A DNA stretch of 64,000 nt from contig JNVV01000007.1 of the NCBI GenBank assembly GCA_000733355.1, positions 370,624-434,623 of the forward strand, given 5' to 3'. The DNA is from Falciphora oryzae. Its lineage: Eukaryota; Ascomycota; Sordariomycetes; Magnaporthales; Magnaporthaceae. The notes under the pieces were generated by a model that did no database searches, had not been told where the DNA came from, and was given only the letters and a program-made list of their open reading frames with translations. A program made the translations under genes and the position numbers. Shown here piece by piece: positions 11,301 to 22,591 of this stretch (positions are counted from its first letter, which is position 1; each line of letters begins with the position of its first letter).

Positions 11301-14300
11301 GTCAAAACCTTCGTCAATAAGGAGATCCCTGGTAGAAAGAAGACGTATATCTTCATCTCCGGTTGCGATCGGGAGCTCGGTTGCACTATCGCCCTGCGAG
11401 GAGCACCAACCCAGGTGCTCACGGAGGTGAAGCGCATTACTGAGTTCATGGTTTATGTCGTTTACAACCTGAAGCTGGAATCGTGTCTCATGCGGGATGA
11501 GTACATCAAGCTGCCTGACGGCACAGAAGAACCTTCTCCGGTGCCGTCATCTTCCAAGGAGCCCTCCAGCGAAGGCCTCCGATCGATGACCGACTCCTGT
11601 GTGGGCTGTGCCTCGTCCAACGATCAGCCAGTCCCTGCTACAACGCAGAGCATTGAACCCGAGAAGACCTCAGAAAGCAGCCAGGAAGCGACTTCAGGGT
11701 CTCGAGAAGCCGTGTCAGTGGCCGCGGGGGAGCCTAGCCAGGAACAGGTGTCGCAGAATGCGCCAGAGCAACCAAGCCGGCTCATCTCCCTTCACGACAC
11801 CCACTCGCACGCACCTCATGACTCTCCCGTGCCGGAGGACGTGCCTATGCCGACTTTCTACAGCGACATGGTTGCCAAGCACGAAACAAAAATCCTCTCA
11901 GCCTCCCCCTTTGTCAAGTTCACCCAGCCGTACCACTTGATGAAATCGCGAGAGCAGGAGAGAAGGCTTGTGTACCTTAAACGTCTCCGTGACCAGGACA
12001 TTGTCGAGGAGCATGCGGAGAGTGAGAAGTCGAAGCCTGGACGTTTCCAGCTTATCAAGCCCGAGATGGTGCATCAAGTTGGCCAGAAGGCGCCAAGACA
12101 GGTCATGGAGGTTCTGCACGCGGTGCACGACGCAGAGTACGACAAGGCGCTTTACAACTATCAGACGCAGACGCGACAGTGGGAGAACTCTATTCAGGGC
12201 AATCTCGATCTCTTCGACCCATCCCTCCATCAGAACATTGTCGTGCTGTACTCGCACATCTGCACCGAAACCAAGATACCGTGCAGAGAGCCCGGACTCC
12301 TCACAATTGGCTTCTATGAGGAGAATCCAGATCCAAGTGGACACCTGGTTCCGGACTGCACTCTGGGAAAATACGTGGAGGACCTCTCCCTGAACGCCTT
12401 CAGTGTGTGCAACGAGAATGGCTGCGACAGACAGATGTGGCAGCATCACCAGACGTATGTCCATGAAGAGGCACGAATCACGGTGCTGATTGAGAAAGAA
12501 TCGCCTCTGCCAAGCGGGGTTATGCTAGGCCCGGGCGATGACGATATTTACATGTGGAACTATTGCAAAGTGTGCAAGAAGGATCTCGGCGTCATGGTCA
12601 TGTCGGAGAGCACTTGGAAGTACTCGTTCGGAAAGTACCTAGAGCTCTCGTTCTGGGGCAAAGGGTTGAGACTTCACCCAGGCTCTGGATGTCAGCACGA
12701 CCACCAGACCGATCACACCCGGTACTTCAACTTCCGCGGAAACACGATTCGCATCCACTACGACCCCATCGACCTGCTTGAGATCATTGTGCCTCGCGCG
12801 CGCCTCACATGGAAGGTCGACAACGACCTGAGGCTCAAGAACGAAATCTTCACCAAGCTTGAAGAGCGGTGGAACAGATTCATGAACTCTGTCAAAGCGA
12901 GACTCAAGAGCATCCGGATCGACAGTGTCTTGCCTGAGAAATCCGAGTCCTGCAAGACCGAGGTCGAGCGTCTTACGAAGAAGGCCCAGGAGGACCAGCC
13001 GGAGCTCGTGCGGAAGCTTCAGGATGCGTACATGAACTCCAAATACTACGAGGTCATCCCGATGAATCCAGTTGTTAGAGAGATGCTTGAGCTCGTGTCC
13101 GAGTGGGACGCGGCCTTTGCCGAGTTTGAGGCTGAGTTCTTGTCGGACAAGGATGTCAGGCAGTTGACAATGATCCAGCTGAAGAAGATGTTTGGGGACA
13201 GTGAGTCGAAGGAGTCTCTGCCGGGCACTGACGGGACCTCGATCATATCTATCGGGTCGGAGACGGATGAGAAGACGTCAGCGGCCGCGACCCAAGGGTC
13301 GGACGCCCAGGACGAAAAAATGGCGTCTCAGCCAAGCGATGCTGCGGGAAGCGTCTCAGAAACCTCGCCACCATCAACTGTGGGCGACCAACCTACGTCG
13401 GCGGTTGAGGACGTCATGAGCTCGAGCCAGGTCGATTCGGCGCTTGGAGCGGTCGAGCCGCTTGACTTGGCGACACCACGGTCACCAGTGGTATCCAAGA
13501 ACGGCACACTTTTCCCGGCCCAGGCAGAAGGCGCAGGGCCCGCTGCCGCGGTCCCGTCAATTGTGGCCCCGGACTCGCCTGGCACACCCGCCTCGCCAAT
13601 CGCGGCTCCCGTAAGCCCGGCGCGGCCGTCACAGTCCGGCGCGGTTCAAAGTCCAGATCCAACTCCCCCGGTTGCATCTAGCCCCACCTTGACAGAGAAA
13701 GTCGAGCAGATCAGGAGAGACTACCGCACACTTTCGGGCGATACCAGTCAGGTCTCTGCTGCAGCAGGGGCACATGCTGGCCCGCAAAGGCTCATCCCGG
13801 AACGTGGGTCATCCCGTAAGGCGGGCTTGACCATATCGCCTCCCATGGTGCGAGCCTTATCGCAACCCTCGGTTGCGCCATACACTCGCTCTCACTCAGG
13901 CCTTGGGAAGCACGCCCCAACTTCAGCAGTTGATAACAAACCAACAGAGCTTGTACAAAGCGGTTCCGACCTGTCCAAAGCACCGACCGAGGGCTCGGGC
14001 AAGAGCGAGAAGAAGCTCTCGGAACGCCTGGGAATAGGTGCTCTAAAGGCGCACAGGAAGGCCGGGCAGTCGTCGATTCCCCGATACGTACACGGAAAGA
14101 AGAAGGACAACACCCGGGTGTCTGCGCTAGCAAAGCACTTCGAGCAGCTCAGCCGCGAGTTCGAGAAAGAGAGGATGCGGGACCGTAAGCAACGTGCGGC
14201 CAAAATGCACTACTCACGTGCCTTCCTGCCTCGCACCTCTACCAAGGCCACCGTTGAGGTCTACGAAAACGTGGACCAGGCCGTGCAGGAGCTTGGCCAC

Positions 14301-15942
14301 GAGGAAGAGCCTGTAGTCGATCCAGAGCAGAGCAAATCCCGCCCGCCCGCGCCGACAGACTCAGGGCCGCGACCAACACCGGCCCCTGTCGAGGACGCTA
14401 CTGGAGCCGCCGAAGGGGCTTCTGCGTCAAACACACCCCCTGGCGCGCCACCGGTGACGGACGAGGTGGCTTCTGTCGATGGAAGCAAGCAGGACGAAAG
14501 CCGGACCGGGTCGGATGACGAAGGAGACGATGGGGCCAGCGATGCCGACCAATCATCTCTGCTGGACGACATCTTGCAGATGCCCGAGTCGCTCGAGCCC
14601 AGCGGAGAGATACCCAAGCATCAGAAGTCCAGCCTGATGAAGATGCTTACCAACTTCTGGGCCGAGCGGTCGGCGAGCGGCTGGCCACAGCTGGAGTACC
14701 CGCTCAATGCGACAGACCACATCTTCATCGACTCGGACGTGATAGTTCGCGAGGACGAGCCGAGCTCGCTAATTGCGTTTGCGCTGAGCTCGACGGACTA
14801 CCAGGCGAAGCTGGCCGACATCCGGCACTCATGGAAGATGTCGGCGCGTGCGGCGGCTGACGAGGGCGAGGAGCTGAGCGACTTGTCGGACTCGGCCGAT
14901 GTGTTTGTGGACGAGGAGGAGCTGGAGACGAGCCTCCTCAGGTCGACGGGCACGCACCTCAAGTACCAGTTCATGGAGGGCTCGGCCAAAATGCTGTGCA
15001 AGATATTTTACGCAGAGCAGTTCGATGCGCTGCGGCGCAAGTGCGGCGTCGCCGACCGCATCATCGAGTCGCTGTCCCGGTGCCTCAAGTGGGATTCTCG
15101 TGGAGGCAAAACGAAGTCGGTATTTCTCAAGACACTGGACGATCGCCTCGTCATGAAGGTAAGCCGCTGCAGTCATTTCCCCATTCCATTCATGCATGCC
15201 TGGGTAGCTAACCAAAAACAAATACCACCAGTCCCTCTCACCTATCGAGACTGCAGCGTTCCTTAGGTTTGCGCCGGCATACTTCAGCCTGATGGCGGAG
15301 GCGCTGTTCCACGAGCTCCCGTCGGTGATTGCCAAGATGCTGGGCTTTTTCCAGATCATCATCAAGAACCCCGTCACCAACACCGAGATCAAGCTGGATC
15401 TGCTGCTCATGGAGAACCTATTCTACGACAGATCCCCGGACCGCATCTTTGATCTCAAGGGCTCAATGCGGAACCGGAAGATCCAGTCGACGGGAGAGCA
15501 GAACGAGGTGCTGCTGGATGAGAACATGGTGGAGTACATCTACGAGTCACCGTTGTTCGCGCGGGAGCACTCCAAGAGGATCCTGCGGGCGTCGGTGTGG
15601 AACGATACGCTCTTCCTGGCACGGCAGAACGTGATGGACTACTCGCTGATGGTGGCGGTGGACGAGGCCAAGAAGGAGCTGGTGGTGGGCATCATCGACT
15701 GCATCCGGACGTACACGTGGGACAAGAAGCTCGAGAGCTGGATCAAGGACCGCGGATTCGCGGGCGGCGGGCGCAACCGGCCGACGGTGACGAGTCCCAA
15801 GGAGTACAAGTCGCGCTTCCGGGAGGCCATGGCGCGGTACATCCTGCAGGCGCCCAACTGCTGGCACCAGCTGGGGTCGTCCAGCTCCGGCACGGGGCAG
15901 CCCCGGGCCCGGTTTGAGGAGCTCCCGGTGGCGGCAGACTAG
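8370..15942 (+). CDS. FAB1: 1-phosphatidylinositol-3-phosphate 5-kinase (Fab1/PIKfyve)
   Basis: Makes PI(3,5)P2 on late endosome and vacuole membranes, controlling vacuole size and cargo sorting. Two exons, 8370-15158 and 15232-15942, join in phase 0 to give 2499 residues, slightly above yeast Fab1. Domain order matches the family: a disordered Ser-rich N-terminus; a FYVE zinc finger at about 408-478 with the PI3P-binding RRKHHCR and its CxxC pairs; a GroEL/CCT-like domain near 860-1045; a Cys-rich CHK-type region near 1270-1480 (FSVCNENGCDRQMWQHH, CKVCKKDLG); a long acidic and Ser/Pro-rich linker; and the C-terminal PIP-kinase domain from about 2090, with KTLDDRLVMK, FDLKGSMRNR and DYSLMV. 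The only intron falls inside the kinase domain right after VMK. The ATG was chosen as the first in a long open frame. Confidence 0.96.
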
Positions 15943-16568
15943 GACTCTGGTGCGGGGGAGGAGCTAATGTCAGAGTCGTTGCAGGCGGCGGGAGGCAAGG
16001 AGGCCCGAAGGCAGGGCCTCGTCTAGGATGAGATGTGTAAGGCTGGACGGATATTCCAGGCGTTCTCATATGATACCTTTTTGATTTCTCTCTGATTCGT
16101 ATTTGGTTTTTTGGAACATACGTATTCATAGTGTGCTTGCTGGCGTTTTCGGGGAGGACAAGAGCCTGGTTGCGAGCGCTGTAATTATGGCGCATAGATA
16201 GTTAGATCGTATATGTTGCACGAAATCATGATTAGGATCACGTCAATATCTACAATATAGCATCCTCGCAATGAGTGCAAAACCAGAAGGGACTCAAACG
16301 CCGTTTCTAGTTGATATCAGGTGCCAATGGGGCTAAAACACTCAAAGGTTGATGCAGGTTGTGGGGCGTGCGCGCTGTTGATCGAGTACGTCTAGCGCTA
16401 TCACGCAACCACACTGATCCACAACTCAACTTAGTAGCGGACCCGTCAACCGAATTTATCAAAAGCTTCTTCGGTGAAACACTTACCCGCGACACAAATC
16501 ACGAAGCCCGGATCTCTTCACGATTGATCTCTCGCACCATATTCTGAGAGATAAGCGAGAGTCCGCAG
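15943..16568. other. Intergenic, FAB1 3' region and MDM12 promoter
   Basis: 626 bp between two genes in tandem. No coding frame or RNA gene is seen. The base pairs just before the MDM12 ATG read CCGCAG, which could also be a 5' UTR splice acceptor. Confidence 0.5.
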
Positions 16569-18311
16569 ATGTCTATCGAGCTCAACTGGGAGACTCTGAC
16601 GACGGGGCCCGATGGCGATGAGCTGAAGAACCGGATTCGGGATTTCATCCATGCAAAGTTCCAGACAGTGCCGCTGCCGCGCTTCATCAAGTCCGTCACC
16701 GTCCACGACTTCCAGTTCGGCTCCATCCCGCCCGAGCTTGAGCTCAAGGACATCACGGACCCTCTGCCTGATTTCTACGAAGAGGACCCGGACGCAGATT
16801 ATGATGACGACGACGATGACGATGAGGGCGACGACGCGGGCAAGGAGGAGGTAGCAGCAGGGCACGGTGGCCATGAGCCCGATGGGTCCCCGTCTGGTCT
16901 CAGTAGTAGTCCAGAGGACCACCGAGCCGGCTATGCGCAGTCGTCTCCACTGCGGCCTAGCGGAGGCAATAGTCTCGACCCTGGCAGGTGGCCTCGAAGC
17001 GGGCCAGGAGCAAGGCAGCCCGGCGCCGGCGCCGGCGGGATCAACATCAACACGCGGCTGCGGGGCGAGGCGCCAGCGCAGGACCTGACGTCGCCGTTCC
17101 TTGGCACGTCCACGCCCGGCATCCTCTCGGGCGGCACCTCCAACTTTTCCTACTTCCACTCGCACCTGGCCTCGTCCGGCCTGTCGGGCACCCAGACCCC
17201 GCTCGCGGCCGTCGCCGGCGCCCACCACGTGCACCCGCCCTGGCTCGACGTCCACGGCCTCCGCGGTGGGGGCAACGGCAGAGGCGGCGGGCAGCAGCAG
17301 CAGCAGCGGGACGGCAGCAGCAGCAGGGGCAGCAGCAGGCATAAGCCCGCCGGGTCTCCGGTCCTCGAGGTCGACGGCTTCACGCCCTCGCACAGCCGGC
17401 ACAGCTCCATCTCGGCCACGCCGGAATTCGCGGCCCAGGAGCCGGCGAGGAGAGGCTCGTCGCCGGGCGTCGCCGGGCCGGGGCTGGCGCCGCTGCAGCC
17501 GCGGCTGCGCGAGAAGCACAGCGTCAGCACCCTCGCGCCCACGAGCGTGGGCAACAACTCACGTCCGCCGACGCGTGAGAAGCCGGTGGCGAAATCGGAA
17601 GATGGAGTCGAGGATCACAATGAAGGCGGCGCCGTCGCGGGAAGAGCAGGAGGAGCGGCAGCGGCAGCAACAGCAGCGGCGGCGGCCGGAGGCAAACCCG
17701 ACGCCGCCGACCAGCCCCGCGAGGACGGGCGGCGGTTCCGGGAGCAGCGCATCGAGGACCTGCAGGCCGTGTTCCGCATCCGCTACGCCGGCGACGTGAA
17801 GCTGCTGCTGACGGCCGACATACTACTCGACTACCCTATGCCCAGCTTCGTCGGCATCCCCGTGCGCCTGAGCATAACGGGCCTCACCTTTGACGGCGTC
17901 GGCGTTCTGGCCTACATCCGCAAGAGGGTTCACTTTTGCTTCCTCAGCCCCGAAGACGCCGTCGCTATTACGGGCAGCGGCGAGACTGAAGTCGGCGATG
18001 AGGCAGGGGCAGAGGTAGGGGGTAGTGACGGCACCGAAGGGCAACAGCAACAACAGCAACAGCAGAAACCGCCGCCGCGCGAGGGCCGCTGTCGCGTTGC
18101 TAGTAGTGCGTCGACTGTTGGAGGCGAAAGCACTACCAGGATGGGCGGCCTGCTTCAGGAGATCAGGGTGGAAAGCGAGATCGGCCAGCGAGAGAGCGGG
18201 AAGCAGAGCCTTAGGAACGTTGGCAAAGTGGAACGGTTCGTGCTCGAGCAAGTCAGGAGAATCTTTGAGGAGGAGTTTGTCTATCCTAGCTTCTGGACCT
18301 TTTTGGTATGA
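16569..18311 (+). CDS. MDM12: ERMES subunit Mdm12 (mitochondrial distribution and morphology)
   Basis: Mdm12 bridges Mmm1 in the ER and Mdm34 in the mitochondrial outer membrane and carries phospholipids through its SMP domain. A single exon encodes 580 residues. The N-terminus, [20 protein letters not shown] followed by [20 protein letters not shown], and [20 protein letters not shown] are diagnostic. The SMP fold is split by a long low-complexity insert (about residues 75-380) holding an Asp tract, Gln runs from CAG repeats and Ala/Gly stretches. It resumes at [33 protein letters not shown] and ends with [13 protein letters not shown], the conserved C-terminus. The protein is longer than the roughly 430-residue orthologues I know, entirely through the inserts. 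Its stop is 120 bp from that of VPS28, which converges on it. Confidence 0.95.
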   Translation: MSIELNWETLTTGPDGDELKNRIRDFIHAKFQTVPLPRFIKSVTVHDFQFGSIPPELELKDITDPLPDFYEEDPDADYDDDDDDDEGDDAGKEEVAAGHGGHEPDGSPSGLSSSPEDHRAGYAQSSPLRPSGGNSLDPGRWPRSGPGARQPGAGAGGININTRLRGEAPAQDLTSPFLGTSTPGILSGGTSNFSYFHSHLASSGLSGTQTPLAAVAGAHHVHPPWLDVHGLRGGGNGRGGGQQQQQRDGSSSRGSSRHKPAGSPVLEVDGFTPSHSRHSSISATPEFAAQEPARRGSSPGVAGPGLAPLQPRLREKHSVSTLAPTSVGNNSRPPTREKPVAKSEDGVEDHNEGGAVAGRAGGAAAAATAAAAAGGKPDAADQPREDGRRFREQRIEDLQAVFRIRYAGDVKLLLTADILLDYPMPSFVGIPVRLSITGLTFDGVGVLAYIRKRVHFCFLSPEDAVAITGSGETEVGDEAGAEVGGSDGTEGQQQQQQQQKPPPREGRCRVASSASTVGGESTTRMGGLLQEIRVESEIGQRESGKQSLRNVGKVERFVLEQVRRIFEEEFVYPSFWTFLV

Positions 18312-18431
18312 TTGGATGATATATACCCCTAGATTAATTACTCCAACATGCCAATGCCAGCCTGCCGGTTCGTCCAGATGGGGCAAGACGGATAACGGCC
18401 TGTCCTGTGCCAACAACCAAAAGCGTTCTCG

Positions 18432-19262
18432 CTAAGACAGGATGTTCTTGAAGCCCTGGTAGGCCGAGTTGATGTCCAGCTCCAGCTCGCGGGCCTGGGC
18501 GTCGCTGAGCTCCTCGGTGGCCTTCATCTGGTTGAGCGTGATGAGCCACTGCACGATCTTGCCGCGGTTCTCAAAGTCACGGTCCGTGACCTTGTTGACC
18601 GACTGGATCACGTCCGTCAGGAGCGGGTGCAGCTGGTCCTTTGCCAGCAGGCCGAGCCGCAGGGCGTCCAGGAAGGTGATGAAGTCCTGCGTGGCCTCCA
18701 GGATCAGCGCGCCACCGGGCGCGCTCCCGGCCCCGCCGCCTCCCATGTCGCCGGGGCCGCTCACGCGGTTGCCGGCGCCGGCGCCGGACGAGGCCTGCAC
18801 CGCCGTCGCGGGCATGCCGACCCGGATGCGCTCTGTTGCGCGGGGAACCTCGAGCTAGTAGCAGGAGGTCAGGGGTGATGTGCTTTGTCAGCGATGATGG
18901 CTCTGCTGCCCATGCATGCAAGGAGGGAATAGAACACGTACGTCCCACTCGGCCTTGAACTCCTCGAGGTCGCCAAAGGCGGTGGCGACGGTCTCGTCGG
19001 CCAGGATGGAGCGGTACTGCTTGAGGGAGCGCTCGCAGATGTCGGTGTAGTCGGACTCGGGGATGGCGTCCTTGAGGAAGGCCTTCTCGAGTTCGTCGAT
19101 GGTGACGATGATGGAGAAGATCTCGGCGAGCGAGTCCTGCAGGTCGCGCTCGGCGCGCGTGTCGGCCAGCCGCACCTCCTCGTCCAGGCTGATGGTGGCC
19201 GACATGGCCGTGTTGGGCACATAGCTGTGCGGCGTGGGCGCGTAGCCCTGCCTCGGCATCAT
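18432..19262 (-). CDS. VPS28: ESCRT-I subunit Vps28
   Basis: Part of the ESCRT-I complex with Vps23 and Vps37, sorting ubiquitinated cargo into multivesicular bodies. Coding exons are 18942-19262 and 18432-18854, joined in phase 0 for 247 residues. The N-terminal core helices run from about 22 to 110 (LDEEVRLADTRAERDLQDSL, IFSIIVTIDELEKAFLKDAI, YTDICERSLKQYRS). A Gly/Ala-rich linker follows, then the C-terminal four-helix bundle at about 150-247 (ATQDFITFLDALRLGLLAKDQLHPLL, VNKVTDRDFENRGKIVQWL, LNQMKATEELSDAQARELELDI) that contacts ESCRT-II. Two ATGs are adjacent at 19262 and 19259; the first was taken. It shares a 419-bp divergent promoter with NOC2. Confidence 0.94.
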
Positions 19263-19681
19263 CTTGGGGGGCCCGGATTCACACGCGTCGTCTCTCAGTC
19301 TGGCCGCATGTGCATCGTATTATGTATGGTTATTTGCACTCACTCATGTCTCCGTTGAGGATTTGTCATGGAAATAGCTTCCGCCAGTTCCTGCGTCACG
19401 ACGTCAAAGCCAGCCCGCCCGTCTGGTTTCCCCTGCCCCACCTCGACTAGGTTGCTTTATGGTGGAGACCCGCCCCCGCCGCCTGGGTTCTGGGGAGCTG
19501 CACCAAAGTCTAGCCCGAAGCAGGCTAGCCAGCGCTGATAAGATAGCGGATAACTGTCCGAGGGAGCTGTTATCGGGAAAAAATTTTTGAATTTCTGGGC
19601 GAGTTTGGCAGACACGAGACGGAAAGGAGCACTCTGTTCAATTTTTTTTTTTTTGGCCGTCATCGCGCCGTCTCGCCCACA
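19263..19681. promoter_or_regulatory. Divergent promoter region, VPS28 / NOC2
   Basis: 419 bp between two start codons on opposite strands. CRE-like GACGTCA lies near 19400, a T13 tract at 19642-19654, and an A6T5 element at 19578-19588 is described separately. Confidence 0.5.
19578..19588. promoter_or_regulatory. RRPE-like element upstream of NOC2
   Basis: Six A followed by five T, matching the AAAAATTTT core of the ribosomal RNA processing element known from fungal ribosome-biogenesis promoters, about 94 bp before the NOC2 ATG. Its role here is inferred. Confidence 0.4.
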
Positions 19682-22120
19682 ATGGCGCCTACAAAGAAAA
19701 ACCTCAAGGCGACCAAGAAATTCGAGAAGAAGCACCTCAAGGGCGTTCTGGAAAAACGCAAAGCCGGTGCCAAGATCAAGCAGCGGGCGCAGGTTAAGGC
19801 GAAGAAGCAGGCTAAAAAATCGGCCGATGCCTCCTTCTACAAGTCTGGCGACAATGCCGACGGCGACGCTTCCAAGCCCGCCGCCAAGAGGCAGCCTGGA
19901 GCTGCTGTTGGCGAGATGAGCGTCGACGACTTCTTCAAGGGCGGCTTCGAGATCCTCGACGGCAAGGGCAAGGGTGCGGGTGCAGGGAAGAAGGCCAAGG
20001 CTAGCGGCAAGCTGGGCAAGAGGAAACGAGACGAGTCCGAGGCTAAGCGCAAGCCTAGCGCTGGCAGCGACGACGACGACGATGAGGCGAGCGACTCGGA
20101 CGTCTCGATCCAGGACGGCCCCGTCGAGAGCGACAGTGACGACGGCTCAGCCAGTGACGACGGCTCAGCCAGTGACGACGAGGATGTGGGCATGACCAAG
20201 GAAGCCATGGATGCGCTGGCGGAGAAGGACCCCGAATTCTACAAGTTCCTGAAGGAGAACGATCCCGAGGCCCTCGACTTCGACGAGAACGCCGACATGG
20301 CCGAGGTGGATGCGCTGAGCAGCGGGGGTGAAGAGGAGGACGCAGAGCAGGAGGAGCAGCCCAAAAAGAAGCGCAAAAAGGATAAGAAGAAGAAGAAGGA
20401 TGCGGACAGCGACGACTCTGGGGAGGAGGATGAGTTTGTCAAGAGCAACGAGCTCACGCGCGAGATGGTGGCCAGGTGGAAGAAGTCGCTCGACGAGACG
20501 AAGTCGCTGCGGGCGGCGAGGCAGGTGGTGCTGGCATTCCGGAGTGCGGCGCACCTGAACGAGGACCAGGCCGAGGGCGAGAGGAAACAGCGGTACAGCA
20601 TCTCGAGCCCGCAGGTGTTCCACGATATCCTGGTGGTGGCGCTCAAGAAGATCCCCGAGGTGCTGCAGCACCATGTGCCCGTCAAGGAGTCGGCGTCGCA
20701 CAAGACGTACGTGCAAACCGAGGGCAAGAAATTCAAGACGCTGTCGATCCTCATCAAGAGCTACACGGCATCGGTGCTACACCTGCTGCGCACGCTCTCG
20801 GACGACGGCACGCTCAAGCTGACGCTGTCTGCGCTGACGCCGCTGCTGCCGTACCTGCTCTCTTTCCGCAAGCTACTCAAGACCCTGATCAAGACCGTCG
20901 TCGGCTTCTGGGCCCAGGCCAGCAGCAGCGAGTCGACGCGCATTACGGCCTTCCTGGTGCTGCGCCGCCTGGTCGTCATCGGCGACAAGGGCGTCCGCGA
21001 GGCCGTGCTCAAGGCCGTCTACCACGGCCTGGTCCAGGGCAGCCGCGCCACCAACGCCATCACCATCCAGGGCATCAACCTGATGAAGAACTCGGCCGCG
21101 GGGCTCTGGGGCGTCGACCAGGCCATCGGCTACACCACCGCCTTCAGCTTCATCCGCCAGCTGGCCATCCACCTGCGCAACAGCATCGTCCACAACCAGA
21201 ACGACGCCTACCGCGCCGTCTACAACTGGCAATATGTCCACTCGCTCGACTTCTGGTCCTGCGTCCTGTCAGAGCACTGCAGCTCCCTGGCTGAGGCCGA
21301 GGCCGGCCGCGAGAGCCAGCTGCGCCTGCTGGTCTACCCCCTGGTCCAAGTCACTCTGGGCGCCATGCGCCTAATCCCCACCGCACTCTACTTTCCCCTG
21401 CGCTTCCATCTGATGCGCTCGTTGCTGCGCCTGAGCCGCGCCACGGGCACCTACATCCCGCTCGCCTCAGCCCTTCTCGAGGTCCTCTCGTCGGCAGAGA
21501 TGCGCAAGGCTCCGCGCGCCGCCACGCTGAGGCAGCTTGACTTCGCCGTCGCTTACAAGGCACCAAAGTCGTACCTGCGCACACGCGTCTACCAGGACGG
21601 CGTTTGCGATCAGACAGTCGAGCTGTTGGCCGAATACTTTGCGCTATGGTCCACAAATATCGCCTTCCCCGAGCTGGCCCTGCCTGTCGTTGTCGGCCTG
21701 AAGCGCTGGCTCAAGGACGCACGCAAGAAGTCGGGCAACAAGAACAACAAGCTCCACGCGTCTGTCGTGCTGCTGGTCCAGAAGATCGAGGCCAACTCCA
21801 AATTCATCGAGGAAAAGAGGTCAAAGGTGGACTTTGCGCCCAAGAATCGAACGCAGGTCGATGCCTTCCTCAAGAACTTTGAGTGGGAGAAGACTCCAAT
21901 TGGCGCCTTTGTCGTGACACAGCGGAGGGTTAAGGCAGAGAAGGAGAAGCAGCTTGCAGAGGCCAGGAAAGAGGAAGACCAAAAGCGGAGGGAAGGGGAG
22001 GAAGAAGCCAAGATGGCCGGTGTTGAGGATGAGGAGGAAGATGAAGATGATGAAGATGACGACGAGGTTGATGAGGACAGCGAGGTAGAAAGTCAAGGGG
22101 ACGACGATGACAGCGACTAG
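19682..22120 (+). CDS. NOC2: Nucleolar complex protein 2 (Noc2), 60S ribosome assembly
   Basis: Noc2 pairs with Noc1 in the nucleolus and then Noc3 in the nucleoplasm to mature and export pre-60S particles. A single exon encodes 812 residues. The N-terminus is Lys-rich (APTKKNLKATKKFEKKHLKG) and followed by acidic and KKKRKKDKKKKK tracts typical of nucleolar proteins. The Noc2 domain starts around residue 250 (LTREMVARWKKSLDETKSL) and includes YVQTEGKKFKTLSILIKSYT, GINLMKNSAAGLWGVD, YNWQYVHSLDFWSCVLSEHC and YPLVQVTLGAMRLIPTALYF. It ends in a Lys/Glu helix and an Asp/Glu tail. An 18-nt tandem duplication adds a GSASDD unit in the acidic region. Confidence 0.96.
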   Translation: MAPTKKNLKATKKFEKKHLKGVLEKRKAGAKIKQRAQVKAKKQAKKSADASFYKSGDNADGDASKPAAKRQPGAAVGEMSVDDFFKGGFEILDGKGKGAGAGKKAKASGKLGKRKRDESEAKRKPSAGSDDDDDEASDSDVSIQDGPVESDSDDGSASDDGSASDDEDVGMTKEAMDALAEKDPEFYKFLKENDPEALDFDENADMAEVDALSSGGEEEDAEQEEQPKKKRKKDKKKKKDADSDDSGEEDEFVKSNELTREMVARWKKSLDETKSLRAARQVVLAFRSAAHLNEDQAEGERKQRYSISSPQVFHDILVVALKKIPEVLQHHVPVKESASHKTYVQTEGKKFKTLSILIKSYTASVLHLLRTLSDDGTLKLTLSALTPLLPYLLSFRKLLKTLIKTVVGFWAQASSSESTRITAFLVLRRLVVIGDKGVREAVLKAVYHGLVQGSRATNAITIQGINLMKNSAAGLWGVDQAIGYTTAFSFIRQLAIHLRNSIVHNQNDAYRAVYNWQYVHSLDFWSCVLSEHCSSLAEAEAGRESQLRLLVYPLVQVTLGAMRLIPTALYFPLRFHLMRSLLRLSRATGTYIPLASALLEVLSSAEMRKAPRAATLRQLDFAVAYKAPKSYLRTRVYQDGVCDQTVELLAEYFALWSTNIAFPELALPVVVGLKRWLKDARKKSGNKNNKLHASVVLLVQKIEANSKFIEEKRSKVDFAPKNRTQVDAFLKNFEWEKTPIGAFVVTQRRVKAEKEKQLAEARKEEDQKRREGEEEAKMAGVEDEEEDEDDEDDDEVDEDSEVESQGDDDDSD
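20138..20173 (+). repeat. 18-nt tandem duplication inside NOC2
   Basis: Two exact copies of GACGACGGCTCAGCCAGT in frame, adding one extra six-residue Asp/Ser unit to the acidic linker. Confidence 0.85.
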
Positions 22121-22591
22121 GCTGGGTAGTCTAGCAGTGTGGAATAGTATGGTCCACGATCCTGAAAAACAAAACAAACGGCCATTGATTCCAACAAGCA
22201 GTGCGAGCGTGGTCCAACTCGAGGGCAGGCGTTGGAACGGCCGGGCCGCGGCCAGGCTCAAAGTCTACCTATGCACCATGCTTCCCCTGAACCTTTACAC
22301 GGGAGCTGCGCCACGGGAAAGGGGTCATTTGGACGCCGAAGTCAAAAGCAGCCACAGCCTTCTGAGGAACCGGGGATAGAGGCCGTGGATGCGGGTATTC
22401 AAGACCCTTTGCCATCTCCTCCTCTGCCGCCTCAGAAATGTTTGTCGTCCTGTTCCCATCGTATAAGTCTATACTTTCTATCTCCAAGTCCCTTCATGCC
22501 ACGACCAGTCATCCAAGATAGCTTCCAGCTCGGCGCTACCCCCGACTCAGACGTCTCTTGATACAGCGAACAAGGAGTCGATTCAAGCACA
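22121..22591. other. Intergenic, NOC2 3' region
   Basis: 471 bp between NOC2 and the broken gene. No convincing frame, RNA gene or repeat is seen. Confidence 0.5.

Noticed and set aside
20476..21294. 272-codon frame inside NOC2
   Set aside because: Out-of-frame shadow with Arg/Pro/Gly-rich content; NOC2 explains the region.
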